Shown: positions 61,655 through 64,000 of the stretch, in pieces
Position numbering within the stretch: position 1 is the stretch's first letter
Layout of the letters: each line of letters begins with the position of its first letter
DNA from: Hyphomonas sp. L-53-1-40
Lineage (GTDB): Bacteria > Pseudomonadota > Alphaproteobacteria > Caulobacterales > Hyphomonadaceae
Assembly (NCBI RefSeq): GCF_000682775.1
Contig: NZ_AWFI01000012.1
Coordinates: 1 to 64,000 of the forward strand
Length of the DNA stretch: 64,000 nt
Direction of reading: 5' to 3'
The notes under the pieces: generated by a model
What the model was told of the DNA's origin: nothing
Database searches by the model: none
What the model saw: the letters and a program-made list of their open reading frames with translations, nothing else
Program-made: the position numbers and the translations under genes

Positions 61655-62380
61655 CTAGAGCATGGACCTCTGATCGGGGTCGGCCCAGCCCAATTCTTCG
61701 ACGACTTCCCGGGCCAATGGCACCGAGGGTGCCCGGCCCGCTTCGGTCACCTTATCATTCAATTTCTCTATAAATATTTCGATAGCCTCATAAGAAAGTT
61801 CCAGTCGGGGTACCAGATACTTAATGACCTCAGGCTCAAGCTTCAGGAAATAGCGCTCGGCAGCGGATTCCAGCCGCGCCTTGAGCATTTTTTCGTCAGG
61901 TTCTCCAATCTCGATCACCGGCAGTGCCATGAGGCGGGATTTCAAGTCGGCTGACTGGGTTTGCCATTGGCTCGGATGGTGCTTTGAAGTCAGCAGGACA
62001 TGCCCGCCCTCAGCCGTTGCTGTATTGATCAGTGTCAACAAATTCTCGGATTTCTTGACGCGGTCGGCATCGTCCACCGCGACAAATCCCGACGCCAGCG
62101 CCGCCAGGCCGCGTGATTTCAGACGGGAAAACTCCTTGGCGACATGATAGCTGCCTTCAAATTCCTGACACCAGGCGCGCGCCAGAACAGACAATCCGCA
62201 GCGCGGCGGCCCCAACAGGCAAATGACAGGAAACGGCCAACTCTGCGGCGCGCCGAGCACCGCCAAAGCGCTCTCATTGGCTTCCGTCACCAGAAGCGCA
62301 TCAAGCGTGGGTTCTTTTGCAGGAAAGCCGAGGCTGAGCTGGCTCGGCTTGTAGGGCCTGTTCGGGTTCGCCGGGTTCAC
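61655..62380 (-). CDS. hdaA: HdaA-type DnaA regulator
   Basis: A 241-residue DnaA-like ATPase without the DNA-binding domain. The N-terminal QLSLGF matches the beta-clamp-binding motif by which Hda contacts the replication sliding clamp. The AAA+ core has a Walker-A-like LLGPPRCGLSVLARAW and a Walker-B-like GFVAVDDADR. Such proteins trigger hydrolysis of DnaA-bound ATP after initiation. It overlaps the DUF2066 stop by four bases and precedes ppk1. The family is well known from Caulobacter. Confidence 0.9.
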   Translation of the reverse strand: MNPANPNRPYKPSQLSLGFPAKEPTLDALLVTEANESALAVLGAPQSWPFPVICLLGPPRCGLSVLARAWCQEFEGSYHVAKEFSRLKSRGLAALASGFVAVDDADRVKKSENLLTLINTATAEGGHVLLTSKHHPSQWQTQSADLKSRLMALPVIEIGEPDEKMLKARLESAAERYFLKLEPEVIKYLVPRLELSYEAIEIFIEKLNDKVTEAGRAPSVPLAREVVEELGWADPDQRSML

Positions 62381-63396
62381 GGTTCCCCCGACGACGACAC
62401 CGCGGACCGGACAATCCAGCCATAATCATTTTCAGACAGGGAAACCCCGCGCTGCAGCAGGTCGTTCTGCAGGCGCGGTGGATCGCCCGCATAGGAAAAG
62501 GCAACCATCGCCCCGTCACGCGCAATCGCGTCAATGCGGAATTCCGAGATCAGAGGCGACCGGGCCAGCGCGCCCCGCAACGTGTTCCATTCGATGAGAG
62601 ATGTGTAGCGTACACTCGCCGTGGCCGGAGTCCGCTCACCGCTACGGATAACCGAGGTCCGCTTCCAGTTTTCATCCAGCAGGCCAAGCATCGCATCGAC
62701 CGCGCCGTCCAGTGTCTGGGCGTAGGGTGTCGTGCCGACCGGTTCGGTGCCCGCCGCCGTCACAGTGGACACTGTAACGCGCCATGCGCCATCCTGGCCG
62801 GACAGGTCCGCCAGAATGCCTCGGCGCGCGCCCAGGGCAGACGCCTCCGGTGACAGTTCCATCCAGCTGCTGAAGGCGCTGTAACCGGGGCTGTTCGAGG
62901 TCACATAGGGCGACAGCGTCTCATCGCGGCCTGTTCCGAGCGCTTCGCGCCAGGCAGCGTCCAACCCCGCAGACGCAGCGAGCGGGACCAGCAGGCCCTT
63001 GGGGCCCTGCGTATCAACATAGGGCACCGACAGGGAGTCGAGATGCGCGCGAACCATGCGGGGGTTGTAGACCATGGCCAGCGTGCCCTTGTAGCGGCCA
63101 TTGCCGGCCGTCTCTTCCTGCACATCAACGGCCGCTGACAAGCGGTTCGCGAGCGCGGCATCAATCGGGATACCCCCGGCAGACACACGGTCATCGGCCA
63201 GTGTGATCCGGTCGATCAGCACACGAGCCCCCTTGATCCGGGCTGCAGCCATGGCGCGCTCACGCGCCTCGATCAGTGTGCTGGCGGATTCGTCCACTTC
63301 GATATTTGAAACCGTGTAGACATCCCGCGTATCAGCGGAGGCGCCCAGCCCGAGGGCAACCAGCGCGAAAAGGGACGCAATAAGGATACGAATCAT
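62377..63396 (-). CDS. DUF2066 exported protein
   Basis: The start at 63396 has GGAGG nine bases upstream and opens a signal peptide ([20 protein letters not shown]); a longer open frame reaching to 63969 is antisense to purM and is not coding. The 339-residue protein matches the DUF2066 family: [60 protein letters not shown]. It is periplasmic or membrane-associated with unknown function. It is coupled to hdaA by overlap, as in related genomes. Confidence 0.88.
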   Translation of the reverse strand: MIRILIASLFALVALGLGASADTRDVYTVSNIEVDESASTLIEARERAMAAARIKGARVLIDRITLADDRVSAGGIPIDAALANRLSAAVDVQEETAGNGRYKGTLAMVYNPRMVRAHLDSLSVPYVDTQGPKGLLVPLAASAGLDAAWREALGTGRDETLSPYVTSNSPGYSAFSSWMELSPEASALGARRGILADLSGQDGAWRVTVSTVTAAGTEPVGTTPYAQTLDGAVDAMLGLLDENWKRTSVIRSGERTPATASVRYTSLIEWNTLRGALARSPLISEFRIDAIARDGAMVAFSYAGDPPRLQNDLLQRGVSLSENDYGWIVRSAVSSSGEP

Positions 63397-63501
63397 GGTC
63401 AACGGCCTCCGTTTGGACCTCTTGTAGCAAGCCAGAGCTGGGGCTGGAACCGCAAGCGGCACTGGCAGAGACGTTTTCCCCATGCTAACGCGCGAGTCAT
63501 C

Positions 63502-64000
63502 ATGAGCGATACATCCAAAACTCCCCTTTCCTACCGTGATGCCGGTGTCGACATTGAGGCAGGAGAAAGGCTGGTTGAGGCCATTGGCCCGCTGGCAAAG
63601 GCAACCGCACGCGCAGGCGTCATGGGCGGGCTCGGCGGCTTCGGTGCGCTGTTCGACCTGAAAGCCTCCGGGTATGAGGATCCTGTCCTGGTTTCCGGCA
63701 CAGACGGCGTCGGCACCAAGCTGATGCTGGCTTTCGAAACCGGCATCCACAACACGGTCGGCATCGACCTCGTCGCCATGTGCGCCAATGACGTGCTCGC
63801 CCAAGGGGCTGAGCCGCTGTTTTTCCTCGATTATTTCGCAACTGGCAAGCTCGAAGCCGGCATCGCCGAAGCAGTCGTCGCCGGCATTGCGGAAGGCTGC
63901 CGCCAGTCCGGCTGCGCCCTTGTCGGCGGCGAAACCGCTGAAATGCCCGGCATGTACCCGCCCGGCCATTATGACCTTGCCGGCTTCGTGGTCGGCGCCG
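63502..64000 (+). CDS. purM: Phosphoribosylformylglycinamidine cyclo-ligase PurM, cut by window end
   Basis: The visible 166 residues begin [20 protein letters not shown] and include GGFGALFDL, the glycine-rich [40 protein letters not shown] and [20 protein letters not shown], all typical of the N-terminal half of PurM (AIR synthetase). It makes aminoimidazole ribotide in purine synthesis. It is divergent from the DUF2066 gene, and the rest lies beyond the window. Confidence 0.96.
   Translation, partial: MSDTSKTPLSYRDAGVDIEAGERLVEAIGPLAKATARAGVMGGLGGFGALFDLKASGYEDPVLVSGTDGVGTKLMLAFETGIHNTVGIDLVAMCANDVLAQGAEPLFFLDYFATGKLEAGIAEAVVAGIAEGCRQSGCALVGGETAEMPGMYPPGHYDLAGFVVGA

Noticed and set aside
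63397-63969. N-terminal extension of the DUF2066 frame
   Set aside because: It runs antisense through purM and through a region without coding character; a signal peptide and ribosome site mark the real start at 63396.

Overview
The window reads as chromosomal DNA of an alphaproteobacterium, most likely of the Hyphomonadaceae/Caulobacterales type. This is inferred from gene content: a short DnaA-like HdaA protein with an N-terminal clamp motif, the NDUFA12 / MlaD-like / DUF2155 / aat neighbourhood, the purM | DUF2066 / hdaA / ppk / ppx order, a class II ribonucleotide reductase-type domain, and many TonB-dependent receptors. No species can be fixed from sequence alone.

Layout. (1) 1-5.1 kb: a type I secretion locus (HlyB-like ABC exporter, HlyD adaptor, divergent TolC-like outer-membrane factor). 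(2) 5.1-8.06 kb: a GmrSD-like DUF262/DUF1524 protein, then a scar of broken genes (FecR 3' part, IS3 transposase 3' part, GPP34 5' part). (3) 8.06-39.96 kb: a genomic island. It ends at the 3' end of tRNA-Ser(GCT); the last 15 bases of that tRNA side (39942-39956) recur exactly at 8060-8074, as expected for attL/attR. No integrase gene remains. Near attL, and again at 16.4 kb, lies the same triple GTGCAGCA motif with an exact 12-base period, which suggests two elements stacked in tandem. The first part (8.4-15.3 kb) holds a DUF2236 protein, an exported M20 amidohydrolase, a TonB receptor and an AraC regulator. The second (16.6-36.2 kb) is a catabolic cluster with two GntR/UTRA regulators, two PuuE-like deacetylase-fold hydrolases, an isochorismatase-fold amidase, LeuC/LeuD-like hydratase subunits, an HMG-CoA-lyase-like enzyme, SSS and GPH transporters, a TonB receptor, a methyltransferase, an aldehyde dehydrogenase, a maleate-isomerase-like protein, a flavin monooxygenase and a class III CoA-transferase. 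IS6 remnants flank this cluster. The island ends with a remarkable secreted protein (37.2-38.7 kb) that combines beta/gamma-crystallin motifs, an aerolysin-like pore-forming region and a bulb-type lectin, followed by a TPR protein.

(4) 40-64 kb: ordinary chromosome. It holds a 2OG-Fe(II) oxygenase; a glycoside hydrolase 3 / gluconolactonase / GntP operon; thiSG; aroQ-accB-accC; aat; DUF2155, MlaD-like and NDUFA12 genes; a protein with an NrdJ-like C-terminus; a pentapeptide-repeat protein; aspS; rnd; ppx; ppk; hdaA; DUF2066 and the start of purM.

How the island genes may work together (inference): import of an organic compound through the TonB receptor and the SSS/GPH carriers, ring oxidation by the flavin enzyme, amide hydrolysis by the deacetylase-like and isochorismatase-like hydrolases, handling of a cis-dicarboxylate by the maleate-isomerase-like and LeuCD-like enzymes, CoA activation, and retro-aldol cleavage to central metabolites. 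A related AGATATA-type motif sits in both divergent promoter regions of the cluster and is a candidate site for the two GntR regulators.

Two normally essential genes, accB and aspS, are each broken by an apparent indel. Sequence or assembly error is the simplest explanation and should be settled before any biological reading.
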